Source: Nitratireductor mangrovi (GTDB lineage Bacteria > Pseudomonadota > Alphaproteobacteria > Rhizobiales > Rhizobiaceae). Taken from it: 64,000 nucleotides of DNA. Below are positions 63,263-64,000 of this stretch, piece after piece; position 1 is the stretch's first letter, and the number at the start of each line of letters is the position of its first letter. Location of the stretch: NCBI RefSeq assembly GCF_007922615.2, contig NZ_CP042301.2, forward strand, positions 4,014,001-4,078,000. Reading direction: 5' to 3'. The position numbers and the translations under genes were made by a program. A model generated the notes under the pieces. It had not been told where the DNA came from. It ran no database searches and saw nothing but the letters and a program-made list of their open reading frames with translations.

Positions 63263-63903
63263 ATGGTTTCTCGGGTGGGCACGGTCGCCTTCCAGGGCGT
63301 CGAGGCGGTTCCGGTCGACGTGCAGGTGATGATCGCGCCGGGCAAGATCAACATGCACATCGTCGGCCTGCCGGACAAGGCTGTGGCCGAGAGCCGGGAG
63401 CGGGTCCAGGCCGCGCTGCATGCCTCCGGCCTGTCGATGCCGCCGAAGAAGGTCACCGTCAATCTGGCGCCCGCCGACCTGCCCAAGGAAGGCAGTCATT
63501 ACGACCTGCCGATCGCGCTTGGCCTGATGGCGGCTCTCGGCGCCATCCCGGGCGATGCGCTCCAGGGTTACGTGGTGCTTGGCGAGCTTTCGCTTGACGG
63601 AACGATTTCCCATGTCGACGGGACGCTGCCGGCGGCGATCGGCGCCAATGCGCAGGGCAAGGGCCTGATCTGTCCGCAGGCCTCCGGCGCCGAGGCCGCC
63701 TGGGCGGACGCCGAGATGGACATTCTCGCCCCACGCAGCCTGATTGCCATCGCCAATCATTTCCGCGGCACGCAAGTCCTGTCGCGGCCGGAGGCGAAGA
63801 TCCACTCACCCGCGGCCACCTTGCCGGACCTTGCCGAGATCAAGGGTCAGGAAAGCGCCAAGCGGGCGCTCGAGGTCGCCGCTGCCGGCGGCCACAATCT
63901 GAT
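63263..63903 (+). pseudogene. yifB: YifB/ComM Mg-chelatase-like ATPase, truncated by an insertion
   Basis: From ATG 63263 (GGGAG upstream) the first 213 codons are a clean YifB: MVSRVGTVAFQGVEAVPVDV, NMHIVGLPDKAVAESRERV, PKKVTVNLAPADLPKEGSHY and ALEVAAAGGHNL. In intact YifB this continues L-x-x-G-P-P-G-S-G-K-S, the Walker A loop; here the reading changes after HNL to an unrelated sequence. About 300 C-terminal residues, including the whole ATPase, are absent. YifB/ComM is a helicase-type protein linked to natural transformation. The break is within one or two bases of 63901. Confidence 0.85.
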
Positions 63904-63910
63904 TAATGTG

Positions 63911-63939
63911 TTGACATTGGACCCCGCTTTCGATTTATG
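63911..63939 (+). promoter_or_regulatory. Promoter candidate of the recombinase
   Basis: TTGACA at 63911-63916 and TTTATG at 63934-63939 are separated by 17 bases. The ATG of the recombinase follows nine bases after the second box, so the message would be leaderless or nearly so. A GGTGG stretch is the only ribosome-binding site candidate. Confidence 0.4.
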
Positions 63940-63947
63940 TGGTGGCC

Positions 63948-64000
63948 ATGAACACGACGGATCATCAAACCCTCGCCTTCTCCTACGTGCGCTTCTCTAC
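63948..64000 (+). CDS. Serine recombinase, N-terminal fragment (cut by window edge)
   Basis: The reading frame from ATG 63948 begins MNTTDHQTLAFSYVRFST and runs off the window. The pattern Y-x-R-x-S with a hydrophobic strand before it is the resolvase/invertase N-terminus; the Ser is the nucleophile. It starts 46 bases after the yifB break, as expected for the integrase at the edge of an element that entered yifB. Whether it is a large serine integrase cannot be seen here. Confidence 0.65.
   Translation, partial: MNTTDHQTLAFSYVRFS

Noticed and set aside
63902..64000. yifB frame continuing to the window edge as a fusion protein
   Set aside because: The continued reading lacks any YifB sequence after GGHNL and overlaps, in another frame, the start of a serine recombinase, so it is read-through into an insertion.

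Overview
The window looks like a chromosomal segment of a high-GC alphaproteobacterium of the Rhizobiales (Mesorhizobium/Phyllobacteriaceae type). Evidence: the gene families and their pairings (a NDUFA9-like reductase near uppP, gshB beside yifB, an FAD monooxygenase/DUF2783/MBL set beside hmgA), a GTTC-N7-GTTC SOS box, many 4-base start/stop overlaps, and rhizobial-type TRAP and CUT1 ABC transporters.

Layout. (1) 1-16943 is accessory DNA. It is bounded on the right by tRNA-Leu(CAG) with a P4-type integrase immediately beside it; the other end lies outside the window. It carries, leftwards, two HTH/regulator genes, a coiled-coil protein, an AlpA-like protein, an HTH/zinc protein, a tyrosine recombinase, then a type I restriction-modification operon (hsdM, hsdS, a small Cys-rich protein, a two-CBS plus HEPN-like protein, an unknown 241-aa protein, and the start of hsdR). 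On the other strand is a 2290-aa lipase/Calx-beta/RTX protein with nine near-identical tandem repeats. (2) 16944-28900 is core chromosome: tRNA-Leu, gpmA, an EVE protein, dapB, an MsbA-type exporter, glk, mgsA, a MepA-type murein endopeptidase, an epimerase-like protein, queG, a GST-fold protein (possibly FzlA), uppP, a TauE permease and an NDUFA9-like reductase. (3) 29208-37270 is a tightly overlapping operon built around a DauA-like FAD D-amino-acid dehydrogenase, a TRAP transporter, an M81 metalloprotein, an alpha/beta hydrolase and an ornithine-cyclodeaminase/DauB-like enzyme. A divergent XRE-cupin regulator and a pair of dyad operators sit at its head. (4) 37267-42325 is a homogentisate/aromatic cluster (hmgA, carboxymuconolactone decarboxylase-like, MBL, small membrane protein, FAD monooxygenase, DUF2783). 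(5) 42601-45461 holds tRNA-Arg(CCG) and a secreted sensor-domain protein paired with a chemoreceptor. (6) 45540-56998 is a sugar locus: a LacI regulator with two identical 14-bp operators, a CUT1 ABC transporter, a TIM-barrel isomerase, a Gfo/Idh/MocA oxidoreductase, a GH43 glycosidase, then (opposite strand, past an rlpA-like gene) an SMP-30 lactonase and a XylB-like SDR. Together these suggest import of a pentose oligosaccharide, hydrolysis, and oxidation to an aldonate. (7) 57110-59612 holds a GGDEF-EAL protein and gshB.

The right end is disturbed twice. A 3.4-kb IS1595-type transposon with 23-bp inverted ends, a 9-bp direct repeat and five predicted passenger genes (one a 29-aa peptide) lies between gshB and yifB, separating yifB from a perfect SOS box. 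yifB (comM) itself breaks off at codon 213, exactly before its ATP-binding loop, and is followed within 50 bases by the start of a serine recombinase, so a second mobile element appears to enter yifB and continue beyond the window.

Most novel candidates: the CBS-HEPN gene inside the type I RM operon, the passenger cassette of the IS1595-type transposon, the yifB insertion, and the D-amino-acid/TRAP/M81 operon with altered DauA active-site residues.
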